From the NCBI GenBank assembly GCA_050117315.1, contig JASFMY010000046.1:1-43393 (forward strand): a DNA stretch of 43,393 nucleotides, written 5' to 3'. The DNA is from JANQIV01 sp050117315. GTDB taxonomy: Bacteria; Bacteroidota; Ignavibacteria; Ignavibacteriales; Melioribacteraceae. Within the stretch, counting starts at the first letter, position 1; each line of letters begins with the position of its first letter. The notes under the pieces were generated by a model. That model saw only the letters and a program-made list of their open reading frames with translations. It did no database searches and was not told where the DNA came from. This document shows positions 1 to 9,234 of this stretch, in pieces. Made by a program: the position numbers and the translations under genes.

Positions 1-1
1 T

Positions 2-598
2 GGTACAACGGATGGACAAATTCATACTCCGTCATCCTCTCATTTTATTAGTGATTCGGATATCGGTTCAAGCAATCTCACGGTTGAATTTGATAATAAT
101 TCGGTACATGTTTTTAATTTAGTATATAGTCAGAATAATAATATTTATACGATAGAAATTGGGAATGGAGGTTCAAGTAATAGACAATTACTCTCTGACG
201 GCGGCATAAATTTTAATCCGGCAATAAATCAAGTAATAAATGAAAATAGTGAATATGATCTATATATATGCTGGTTAAAAACTGAAAGCAGTAATACAAA
301 TGTATGTATGAGAAAAATGTTAAAAGATGGAAGTTTAACCGGTATTCAGAACTTTGGTCAAGATGTAAGTTCCGTAAATATCACTTCATCAGATTCTAAA
401 AAAGAAACCATGATAGTATGGAGTGAAAACAGCGGCGCCAATTTAAAGGCAACAAGTTATCAAAACGGAACATATAGTAGTGAAATAGAAGTCGGCTCAA
501 ATATCAGCGATTTTCAATTTATCCCGGATTACAGCAATTTTAGCGCAGCTCAATTGTATTACATAAATACAACGCGGCAGCCATATAATATATCCTAA
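2..598 (+). CDS. Partial secreted beta-propeller-like protein, left end off the window
   Basis: The frame is open from the first bases of the window to the TAA at 596-598, so this is the 3' part of a longer gene. The visible ~198 residues are rich in Asn, Ser, Thr and Tyr, and short beta-strand-like blocks such as 'MIVWSENSGANLKATSYQNG' recall beta-propeller repeats of exported proteins. It ends without the T9SS sorting domain seen at the ends of its two downstream neighbours. The last ~10 codons overlap, in another frame, a stretch that reads smoothly into the next ORF (567 onward), so the stop is probably created by a frameshift or by a recombination junction. Function unknown; surface or extracellular location is inferred from the neighbours. 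Confidence 0.6.
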   Translation, partial: GTTDGQIHTPSSSHFISDSDIGSSNLTVEFDNNSVHVFNLVYSQNNNIYTIEIGNGGSSNRQLLSDGGINFNPAINQVINENSEYDLYICWLKTESSNTNVCMRKMLKDGSLTGIQNFGQDVSSVNITSSDSKKETMIVWSENSGANLKATSYQNGTYSSEIEVGSNISDFQFIPDYSNFSAAQLYYINTTRQPYNIS

Positions 599-629
599 AG
601 ATAATGGATATTTTTTTACACCGGATAGT

Positions 630-3600
630 TTGAATTTTGAATCGGTAAATAGTGATTTTACTGAACAAAATTTTCTTGCTGAATTAAAAGCATTTAAAAT
701 TAGCGGTACAATTACAGATAATTTTTCCAATCCTTTGGAAGGAGTAAGTATATATTTCGGCGATATTGCAGAACCGACAATTACAAACAGTGATGGATAT
801 TACGAAAAAGTAATTGCTGCAGGCTGGAGTGGAAAAGTTGTGCCAAACAAAACCGGTTATGAATTTACACCAATAGAAAATTATTATTCTAATCTAAATA
901 ACGATTATGTAAATGAAAATTTTTCCGGACTAAAAAAAGACTTAGATTTTAATGTGGAAATAGTTCTTAACCCTGTCAACTCGTCATTAAGTGATGAGTT
1001 CGGATGCTCGGTCTCCATTGACAACAACTTTGCGGTCATTGGCGATTATGAGTACTATGATGCCGGTAAATACGGTGCTGCATTGATATACGAATTAAAG
1101 GATTCTAAATGGACCTTACACAGCATACTGACCCCAGATATAAAAAATACTTATTTTGGTTATTCAGTGGATATTGACGGTGACAGAATTATTGTTGGCG
1201 CAACAGAAGATGATGACGGAAAGGGTGCAGTATATTTCTATCATTTGGAAAATAGTGTTTGGGTACTCAAAAATAAATTGTCTAATGGTATTGAAGACAG
1301 TGATTTTGGGTGCTCTGTTGCAATTTCTGGAGACAAGGCAGTTGTAGGTGCACAAAACTATTTGGATGGAGGATATTCAAATAGCGGCAGAGTGTTTTTT
1401 TATGAATTTGCTGACGATAACTGGTCTCTTAATAACTATTTATATGGAGATGCAAAAAAAACAAGTAGATATTTTGGTGCATCTGTAGCAATTGACAATA
1501 ATCATGCTGTTGTAGGCTCTTGGGGCAATAAATCAGTATATATATTCAATTATAACGGTTCATCCTGGGATTTAGTTGATACAAAATCAGAAAGTGTCAA
1601 TTACTTTGGACATAAAGTTACTATGTCCAATAATACAATAGGGGTTGGTTCTTACTATAGAAATGGTTCTGTATCTATTTATGAAAAGGATACGACAGGA
1701 AGCTGGATATTAACGCAAGAATTAACATCAAGCACATATATGTCTTTTTTCGGATATTCATTATCAATTGATGGAGATTATCTTGCAGTTGGAGCTAAAT
1801 ACGAAGATATAATAGAAGAAGATGACTCAAGAGGTGCCATTTATGTATTTAAGAAGGAGAATAATTCATGGAATGAAAAACATATATTAAGTAATGCGAA
1901 TAATCAGTATTGGATAGAATATCTTGGACAAAATGTTTCATTATCAAACGGGAATATAATTTCAGGTTGTGAATTAACCAGTAACCATTTTGACGGTCTT
2001 GCATTCATTTATGGAGATATTGACAATTACAGACCTCACATAATATCCGGTATAGTTAAAGATGAAAGCGATACCCCAAAATCCGGTGTTGAAATTCTAT
2101 ATAATGATAATGTAAAAGACACCACCGGAGCAGACGGCAAATTTGAAAGAAAAATTATTCACGGATGGCAGGGGGAAATTACCCCTAATCTGATTGGCTG
2201 GATTATGGAACCGGAAAGTATCATTTATGATGAAGTTGTTACTGATATGCCTAATCAGAATATAGTTTGCAAGCCGTTAGATCTTGATCTTGACGGCGGG
2301 ACAAAAATCTTTGCAACAACTCCGGATGAATATGATCGTTTTGGAGTTAGTATGGCTTCAAATGATGATTTAATTTTAGTGGGAGCCAGTAGAAGTGATG
2401 AAATCGATACTCGGGCCGGTTCGGCATATTTATATAAATATGAAAATGATTCCCTTAATTTAAAAATAAAATTAATTCCTGATGAATTGGAGACTAATAC
2501 CCGCTTTGGAACAGATGTTGATATTAGTGTTAAATATATAGTAGCAGGTACAGAAGATCAAAAAGTCTTTACTTATGAAAATATTGACGGTACAAATTGG
2601 ATTTTAGATGAAATAATAGAAGAAGATAGTTATGGGGATAGCTTTGGAGTGAAAGTTGCTGTTTCGGATAATTATTTGGCTGTAGCTGCTCCAGAAGGAA
2701 CAGACAGCGATCCAAGAGGAAGAGTTTATATTTACAAAAGAAATAGAACCAATGTTGTATGGGATCGTGCTGCAAGGATATTGGGTTCTGACGACGATGG
2801 ACAATTTGGAGAATCTATTTCAATCTATAAAGATAAGTTAATAATTGGAGGAAGTGAGGAGAATAGTTGGGATGGGATAGCATCAATATATTTACTATAT
2901 GGCGATGAAGTAACACTTCAATTTACGTCCAGCCATCCGGAAAATGAAACTCGTAAATACTTTGGGAAACATGTTGCAATATATGATAATTTTGCTGCTA
3001 TTAGTTCTGAAGATGAAATATTTGTATATCAATATGTAGACGACTCTTGGTCACTGCATTCTGTTTTAACTGATGATAGGATTGAAAGAAATTACTGTTC
3101 AATGGAAATGTATGATAACTATATTGCTTTTAGTAATCACAGTGAAAGAGTATGCTTATTATATAAGTATAGCAATGGGAATTGGGAATTAGTAGACGAG
3201 ATTTACGGCCCTGATGCTGCTGGAAATGATTATTTTGGTAATTCATTAACGATTAATAAAAATTATCTAGTAGTTGGGGCAGAAAAAGATGATGAATTTG
3301 GAGTTTATTCCGGAGCAATTTATTTTTATGCAGATACTTCTTCATCTCTAATTCAATCTTCTCAAAAAGTTAATTTAGATGGAAATTTACCAAAAGAATA
3401 TTCACTATCTCAAAACTATCCCAACCCCTTCAATCCTACAACAATCATAAACTATGGTTTGCCTGAAAAATCTGATGTTAAAATGAAAATTTATGACATC
3501 ACCGGAAGATTGATCAAAATATTTAATATTACACAGCAGTCTGCCGGTTATCATAACATTGCATGGAACGGGAGAAACAATAACGGGACAAAGGTTGCAA

Positions 3601-3692
3601 GCGGTGTTTACATTTACAGAATGCAGGCAATTCCATTGGAAGGAGGATCTCAACCGTTTATTCAAACAAAGAAAATGATTCTCCTTAAGTGA
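630..3692 (+). CDS. FG-GAP beta-propeller / carboxypeptidase-regulatory-like protein with T9SS sorting domain, 5' end broken
   Basis: Secreted modular protein, 1020 aa if counted from TTG 630. In order: a carboxypeptidase-regulatory-like (PF13620 type) domain near residues 22-100 ('KISGTITDNFSNPLEG', 'GWSGKVVPNKTGYEFTP'); FG-GAP-type propeller repeats near 105-460 ('DEFGCSVSIDNNFAVIGD', 'YFGYSVDIDGDRIIVGA'); a second regulatory-like domain near 465-545; a second propeller near 550-930; and a type A T9SS sorting domain from about 940 ('SQNYPNPFNPTTIINYG', ending KKMILLK). There is no signal peptide and no ribosome-binding site before 630. The frame is open back to 567, and residues just upstream ('IYPKDNGYFFTP') are the tail half of another regulatory-like domain. 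The true N-terminus is therefore missing or out of frame in the preceding ORF. Function is probably surface adhesion or binding, inferred from domains only. Confidence 0.8.
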   Translation: MNFESVNSDFTEQNFLAELKAFKISGTITDNFSNPLEGVSIYFGDIAEPTITNSDGYYEKVIAAGWSGKVVPNKTGYEFTPIENYYSNLNNDYVNENFSGLKKDLDFNVEIVLNPVNSSLSDEFGCSVSIDNNFAVIGDYEYYDAGKYGAALIYELKDSKWTLHSILTPDIKNTYFGYSVDIDGDRIIVGATEDDDGKGAVYFYHLENSVWVLKNKLSNGIEDSDFGCSVAISGDKAVVGAQNYLDGGYSNSGRVFFYEFADDNWSLNNYLYGDAKKTSRYFGASVAIDNNHAVVGSWGNKSVYIFNYNGSSWDLVDTKSESVNYFGHKVTMSNNTIGVGSYYRNGSVSIYEKDTTGSWILTQELTSSTYMSFFGYSLSIDGDYLAVGAKYEDIIEEDDSRGAIYVFKKENNSWNEKHILSNANNQYWIEYLGQNVSLSNGNIISGCELTSNHFDGLAFIYGDIDNYRPHIISGIVKDESDTPKSGVEILYNDNVKDTTGADGKFERKIIHGWQGEITPNLIGWIMEPESIIYDEVVTDMPNQNIVCKPLDLDLDGGTKIFATTPDEYDRFGVSMASNDDLILVGASRSDEIDTRAGSAYLYKYENDSLNLKIKLIPDELETNTRFGTDVDISVKYIVAGTEDQKVFTYENIDGTNWILDEIIEEDSYGDSFGVKVAVSDNYLAVAAPEGTDSDPRGRVYIYKRNRTNVVWDRAARILGSDDDGQFGESISIYKDKLIIGGSEENSWDGIASIYLLYGDEVTLQFTSSHPENETRKYFGKHVAIYDNFAAISSEDEIFVYQYVDDSWSLHSVLTDDRIERNYCSMEMYDNYIAFSNHSERVCLLYKYSNGNWELVDEIYGPDAAGNDYFGNSLTINKNYLVVGAEKDDEFGVYSGAIYFYADTSSSLIQSSQKVNLDGNLPKEYSLSQNYPNPFNPTTIINYGLPEKSDVKMKIYDITGRLIKIFNITQQSAGYHNIAWNGRNNNGTKVASGVYIYRMQAIPLEGGSQPFIQTKKMILLK

Positions 3693-3783
3693 GAATTAAG
3701 AGGTAAAAGGTAGGATTCATTGAACCATCCTGGTAAGAAACGGAGAATACTGCTAAATGCTAAACATATATAAGGAAAATATA

Positions 3784-6700
3784 ATGGAAATAGAGAGTTA
3801 TTCTATATCAAGACTAAGAGTTTTTCTCTTTATACTCATGATGTTATCTGCTAAAAATATTTCCGCTCAAGAAATAAATCCCTACGAGTTTGAGTATAAC
3901 GCTACGATAACTGCACGGTTACAATTAAACGGAAGTGATTATGATACAGAAGATGCCTCAATACTTGCTTACTCCGGTAGTGAATTAAGAGGAAGAATTG
4001 ATGCCGGACAAGATATACAAGGACATAAAGTATATTTCTTAATGGTTTATCTAAGAAATACATCCGAAGAGATAGAATTTAAGATCAGCGGTTTGCCAAA
4101 CACTTCTAAAGCAGTTCCGATCAGAAATAAGATAACCCTAAGTGCTGATGATGTTATTGGTTCCCCCAACTCTCCTCAAATTCTAAATGCCGATATAGAA
4201 TTATCAGGTAAAGTAACAGAAAATGGCAATGGCAAAAACGGTGTAACCATTGACTTTGGAGATGGGACTACTATTCTTACTGGAAACGGAGGTAAGTTTA
4301 CAAGGAAGGTTGAGCCTGGCTGGAGTGGGAATATTACAGCACAAAAGGGTTGTTATACATTAACTCCAACTATTGGTTATCCAATCACCAATATTGATGA
4401 AGATAAAACAGATATTGATTTTACCGCCCAGAAAGATCTAGTAACAATATCAGGTAAAGTAACAGATCGAAATGGTCAAGGAGTTATTGGTGTCAATATA
4501 AATTTAACAAATAATGGTGGGACAACCACTACCAACTCAAACGGCGAATATAGTATAGCTGTAGAATGCGGCTGGAGTGGCGATATATATGCTGAAAAGG
4601 ACGGCTATACTATTACTCCTACAGAAGATCATGAAGTCGAAAATCTTACCGAAGATATAATTGATGTCGATTTTTATGCAGAGCTTATATACTATACTAT
4701 TTCAGGAATTGTAACTAAAAATGGTTTAGGACTAGAGGGTGTTTTAATTGAATATAATGGAGGCAGTACCGAAACCGATGCCAATGGTAATTATTCTTTC
4801 ACTGTTAAATATGGAGTAAGCGGGACAATTACAGCCACTAAGGATTGTTATAATATCACTCCCCTTGAAATACCCTATTCTAATGTAACGGGCAATATTA
4901 TAGGTCAAAATTTTGAAGCGGAATATCTTTATTATGAAGTTTCCGGAGAAATAAAGGATACGTATAATAATCCAATTGCAAATGTTACAATTAACTGTTC
5001 GTACAGTAGTGTGACTGCTAAAACGGATGCTAATGGTTATTATTCAATATTGCTTCCATGTAACTGGAGCGGGTTGATAACAGTTAGTAAAACAAATTTT
5101 GAATTTACCCCTTCTCAAATTGAGATTACAGAGCTAAAAGAGAACTCCGGTAACAATGACTTCACGGGGAGAAGCCTACTAAAAATATACGGTTATGTAT
5201 ACGATGAAATTACATCGGAACCATTAGAAGATATCGGTATTTATTTTAGAAGTGATGAAAATCATTCTTTTTATACTTACACAAATTCGGAAGGATATTA
5301 TGAGAAAGAAGTTTCAGAAGGATGGTCAGGGGAAGTAGAGCCTTTAAAGGAAGGGTACCGGTTTCAACCTTTAAAACGTAAATTTAATAATTTCTCGACT
5401 TCTTATCGACTTGATTTCGGAGCTCAGAAGATACAGAGAGAAATAAGTGGCTATATATTCAATATTCATAAAAAACCCCTTCCGGATGTCGATATAACTT
5501 ATAGTAATGGTGAGGGAGTAGTGAAAACAGATTCAAACGGTTTTTATACAAACGAAGTAGATTATGGATGGAGCGGCACCGTAACCCCTTCGTTAAGTGA
5601 TTATACATTTACACCCGTAAACTATAGCTATACTAATGTATCCACGTATGAATATTTTGATCAAAACTTTGAAGCAGAAGGAACCATTAAAGATTTATTT
5701 GTGGGGCCCACCTTTACTTACTTGCCAGCAATAGGAGGCACATCAAAGATTGTAGTAGAGAACAAAGGCAATGCCCATATGAATTGGAATGCTTCGATTA
5801 CCCAAGGTACTGACTGGATAAGAATAGACAGTGGTGCGGTTGGGTTGAATAATGGTATAATTTACATAAGCTATGATCCTATAGTGGGTACGGAAAGAAG
5901 CGGATCAATTACAGTAACAGCAGATGGAGCACTAAACAGTCCGCAGACTATAAATCTTCCCCAGGAATTTGGATTCGGGAATGAAGTATTTAATACAGCT
6001 CTTGATGGAAGTGAAAATGATTTATATGGCACCTCATTAGGAAGATGGGGCGATTACATCGTAATTGGTGCAAGCGGCGATGACGACAGCAAAGGTTCCG
6101 CATATATTTGCAAGAAAGTCGGACCTATTTGGTCATTCCAACAAAAAATTTATGCCGCTGATGGGCAACCTGGAGACTATTTTGGTTATTCGGTAGATAT
6201 AGACTCAAATTATATTGTTGTAGGTGCATATGGGGATGATATATATACAGGATCGATTTATGTTTATAAAAGAACAAATGAAACCTGGATACAGGCCGCT
6301 AAATTAACAGCAAGTGATAAAGCAAATAATGATCAATTAGGTTACTCGGTTTCTATTTCAGGAAATTATATAATCGCAGGCGCACATGGCGAAAACACTT
6401 TGGGGAATTCATCAGGGGCTGCATACTTTTTTGAAAAACCAGCCTCCGGATGGACCGATAGCACAGAGAATCAAAAAATATTAATAAACGATGGATCAGC
6501 AGGTGATAGCTTTGGATTATCAGTTGCACTCCACAACGATATAGCGGTTATTTCAGCGCCAAGTAAGTCTCTCAACTCATATAACGTTGGAGCAGTTTAC
6601 TTATTTAAATACTCAAGTAATTTATGGAGTGAGGTTAGTAAAATCTTGCCTGACGAAAATTTTCAAAATAGCTACTTCGGATGGAATTGTGATATTAATA

Positions 6701-9042
6701 AAGAAAATTTTGTTATTAATTCTGAAGGATATTCTTACATATATGCTTATGATAATATTAATTATAATCTAGACGCTAAAGTGAAACCTATTGATGGTAA
6801 TATTTACCATTGGTCGGATATTTCTATAACAAAAAGTTTTGTGGCAGTATCTGGACGTAAATTCTCGGAAACTTCAACTTGCGTTTATATTTTCAAAAGG
6901 GAATTAGAAAGCTCTTCAAACTGGCACCACTATTCTACCGTAATCCCTAGTGGCAACATTCATAATGACTTTGCAAATAAATCAGTTTTAATATATGGGA
7001 CAAATCTAATGGTTGGAGCTCCCTCTCACGAAAATGATAAAGGTAGATTATATTCTTACAATGCACCGTACTTTAACGGACCGGGACAAACATACACTAT
7101 ATCGGGGACAATAATCAATAGTTCTAATCAACAGCCTATAGAAAATGTAGTTGTAAATTTCACAAATGGTGTTAGCTCATCTATAACCGATGCAAGCGGG
7201 AACTATGGTACTGAAGTTGAATACGGCTGGAGCGGAACCGCCGCGCCTTTTAAAGAGGGTTTTAATTTTACTCCTATAAAACTGGAATTTAATAATGTAG
7301 TAAGTAACTTAACAAACCAAAATTTTTCCGGAACTGCTCCTACTGCGATTATAATTTTAGACCCAACCATTCATTATGTCCCTGTTTCAAGCGGTTCAAT
7401 TACTATAAGTATTTCAAATACAGGCTCGGGAATGATGAACTGGGTTTCACAAATTGACTCGAGTGATAATTGGCTGTCGATTGTTTCAGATACTTTAGGA
7501 ATTGATAATGATACTATAACGGTAAATTTTGATTCTTTCGCTGGTGATCAAAGAACAGGCAAAATTATTGTTTCTTCACCTGATGCATTAAACAACCCGC
7601 AATACGCCGAAATAAGACAAATATCGGAATCAGCAAATATATTTAACTTCGCCCCATTAGATGCAGCTCAGGATGATGAATTTGGTAGTTCTCTAGCTGT
7701 AAGCGATTCATTCGCGGTAATCGGGGCGCCAAATGATGATGACAAAGGAAGTGCATCCGGATCTGTTTATGTATTAAAAAAGGGGACCGATGATACCTGG
7801 ACACAGTATCAGAAGTTAGTCCCTGATGATCTTACAAACGGGAATAGATTTGGTTATTCGATAGATATGAATAGTCATTATATTATTGTTGGAACATCAG
7901 CTAATTGCGCTTACATATATAAATTAAATAACAATATTTGGGAACTGCAAAGCAAATTAACCGCCACTTTTACTGATCAAAATGCCTTTGGTACTTCTGT
8001 AGCAATTTCTGATAATTTTTTAGTTGTGGGCGATCCATACCTAAATGTTAGTGGATTATTACGTGGAGCAATTAGCTTCTTTAAAAACAACGGGAATTCC
8101 TGGGACTTCCATGAAGGAATTATCGCACCTGATGGCAAAACACAATTCGGCAGAGTTATAAAAATATCGGGAAATTATATAATTGTTAGCGAAAATAACT
8201 CAGCATACATTTACAAATTTGACGGACAGAATTTTGTAGAAAATGCCGTATTAAGTGAAACTAACGTTCAATATTTTGCATACGGACTATCAATTGACGG
8301 AAATTATGCTTTTTGTCATGCACTACCTGGTGGCGAAGACTATGAAAAGGTATACGTTTATAAAAAAGATTCTAATGATAATTGGACTCTCTTTCAAACT
8401 ATAAACAATCCTCAAGGTCCAAACCTTTCGTATTCTCAGTTTGGATATACCATATCTTCAGAAGGGAATAATCTGCTTATAAGTGATATGAACATGAATC
8501 TCAGTCCTAGAAAGGTCTATATATATAAATTCGTAAACAATCAGTGGACATTAAAACAAACCTTCTCTAATAACTCAGGTAACGCCAATCAATTCGGAAG
8601 ATATATAGATGTAGATAACAAAACCGTTTTAGTCGGCGCACCGAGAGATCATTACGAAGAAAATAACATTTATTTTTGCGGAACCTCTTATTTTTATAAT
8701 ATATATTCTGATATTTCTCCTCTCCAGAAGTCTGGTGCGGCATTAGTAAGAGATGTTAATAACATTAAGGAAATACCAACGGAATTTGCATTGTATCAAA
8801 ATTATCCAAATCCATTTAATCCCATTACAACAATTAATTTTGACCTGCCTGAAAAAAGTTTCGTTAGTTTGGTCATTTATAACATACTTGGTGAAAGAGT
8901 TGTAGAATTGACAAACGGTGAACTAAATGCCGGTTACCATAAAGTCAGCTTTGATGCATCAAGATTTTCATCGGGTATTTACATTTATAGAATAATTGCC
9001 AACGACTTTGTTGATACAAAGAAAATGATTCTTTTAAAATGA
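3784..9042 (+). CDS. Giant secreted FG-GAP propeller protein with seven carboxypeptidase-regulatory-like domains and T9SS sorting domain
   Basis: Exported protein of about 1752 aa. I chose ATG 3784 because AAGGA at 3772-3776 sits 7 nt before it; an in-frame ATG at 3757 adds nine residues. A signal peptide ends near 'SAKNISAQ'. Order: N-terminal beta domain (~30-130); six carboxypeptidase-regulatory-like repeats (~140-640), each closing with a GWSG- or NWSG-like motif and a 'Y.FTP' strand; a BACON-like Ig domain ('MNWNASITQGTDWIRID'); an FG-GAP propeller ('DYFGYSVDIDSNYIVVGA'); a seventh regulatory-like repeat; a second BACON-like domain ('SDNWLSIVSDTLGIDNDT'); a second propeller; and a type A T9SS sorting domain ('YQNYPNPFNPITTINFD', ending KKMILLK). 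It lies 91 bp after a paralogue with the same building blocks, so tandem duplication is likely. The ligand is unknown; a role in adhesion or polymer binding is inference. Confidence 0.88.
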   Translation: MEIESYSISRLRVFLFILMMLSAKNISAQEINPYEFEYNATITARLQLNGSDYDTEDASILAYSGSELRGRIDAGQDIQGHKVYFLMVYLRNTSEEIEFKISGLPNTSKAVPIRNKITLSADDVIGSPNSPQILNADIELSGKVTENGNGKNGVTIDFGDGTTILTGNGGKFTRKVEPGWSGNITAQKGCYTLTPTIGYPITNIDEDKTDIDFTAQKDLVTISGKVTDRNGQGVIGVNINLTNNGGTTTTNSNGEYSIAVECGWSGDIYAEKDGYTITPTEDHEVENLTEDIIDVDFYAELIYYTISGIVTKNGLGLEGVLIEYNGGSTETDANGNYSFTVKYGVSGTITATKDCYNITPLEIPYSNVTGNIIGQNFEAEYLYYEVSGEIKDTYNNPIANVTINCSYSSVTAKTDANGYYSILLPCNWSGLITVSKTNFEFTPSQIEITELKENSGNNDFTGRSLLKIYGYVYDEITSEPLEDIGIYFRSDENHSFYTYTNSEGYYEKEVSEGWSGEVEPLKEGYRFQPLKRKFNNFSTSYRLDFGAQKIQREISGYIFNIHKKPLPDVDITYSNGEGVVKTDSNGFYTNEVDYGWSGTVTPSLSDYTFTPVNYSYTNVSTYEYFDQNFEAEGTIKDLFVGPTFTYLPAIGGTSKIVVENKGNAHMNWNASITQGTDWIRIDSGAVGLNNGIIYISYDPIVGTERSGSITVTADGALNSPQTINLPQEFGFGNEVFNTALDGSENDLYGTSLGRWGDYIVIGASGDDDSKGSAYICKKVGPIWSFQQKIYAADGQPGDYFGYSVDIDSNYIVVGAYGDDIYTGSIYVYKRTNETWIQAAKLTASDKANNDQLGYSVSISGNYIIAGAHGENTLGNSSGAAYFFEKPASGWTDSTENQKILINDGSAGDSFGLSVALHNDIAVISAPSKSLNSYNVGAVYLFKYSSNLWSEVSKILPDENFQNSYFGWNCDINKENFVINSEGYSYIYAYDNINYNLDAKVKPIDGNIYHWSDISITKSFVAVSGRKFSETSTCVYIFKRELESSSNWHHYSTVIPSGNIHNDFANKSVLIYGTNLMVGAPSHENDKGRLYSYNAPYFNGPGQTYTISGTIINSSNQQPIENVVVNFTNGVSSSITDASGNYGTEVEYGWSGTAAPFKEGFNFTPIKLEFNNVVSNLTNQNFSGTAPTAIIILDPTIHYVPVSSGSITISISNTGSGMMNWVSQIDSSDNWLSIVSDTLGIDNDTITVNFDSFAGDQRTGKIIVSSPDALNNPQYAEIRQISESANIFNFAPLDAAQDDEFGSSLAVSDSFAVIGAPNDDDKGSASGSVYVLKKGTDDTWTQYQKLVPDDLTNGNRFGYSIDMNSHYIIVGTSANCAYIYKLNNNIWELQSKLTATFTDQNAFGTSVAISDNFLVVGDPYLNVSGLLRGAISFFKNNGNSWDFHEGIIAPDGKTQFGRVIKISGNYIIVSENNSAYIYKFDGQNFVENAVLSETNVQYFAYGLSIDGNYAFCHALPGGEDYEKVYVYKKDSNDNWTLFQTINNPQGPNLSYSQFGYTISSEGNNLLISDMNMNLSPRKVYIYKFVNNQWTLKQTFSNNSGNANQFGRYIDVDNKTVLVGAPRDHYEENNIYFCGTSYFYNIYSDISPLQKSGAALVRDVNNIKEIPTEFALYQNYPNPFNPITTINFDLPEKSFVSLVIYNILGERVVELTNGELNAGYHKVSFDASRFSSGIYIYRIIANDFVDTKKMILLK

Positions 9043-9066
9043 TTTCTAATCCCGACTTCTCTATTA

Positions 9067-9098
9067 TGTAGGACAGATTGTTAACAATCTGTCCTACA
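9067..9098. repeat. 32-bp perfect palindrome (REP-like)
   Basis: TGTAGGACAGATTGTT at 9067-9082 is followed at once by its exact reverse complement, giving a perfect palindrome with no spacer. It lies 25 bp after the stop of the giant T9SS gene. There is no T-run on either side, so it is a poor intrinsic terminator; a REP-type dispersed palindrome is more likely. It could still act as an mRNA 3'-end stabiliser. Confidence 0.8.
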
Positions 9099-9234
9099 AT
9101 TGAATCAAAATGACGCTTCCAAATATGACACGCCACTATTTTATAATCGATATTGAAATTCTTAAAAATATTAAAGACATTATCATACTATTATTGTATC
9201 TTTTTGTACCATAAAATTATCACTTTTAATAGTT

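Noticed and set aside
9067..9098. Intrinsic terminator of the giant T9SS gene
   Set aside because: The palindrome has no U-tract on either side.
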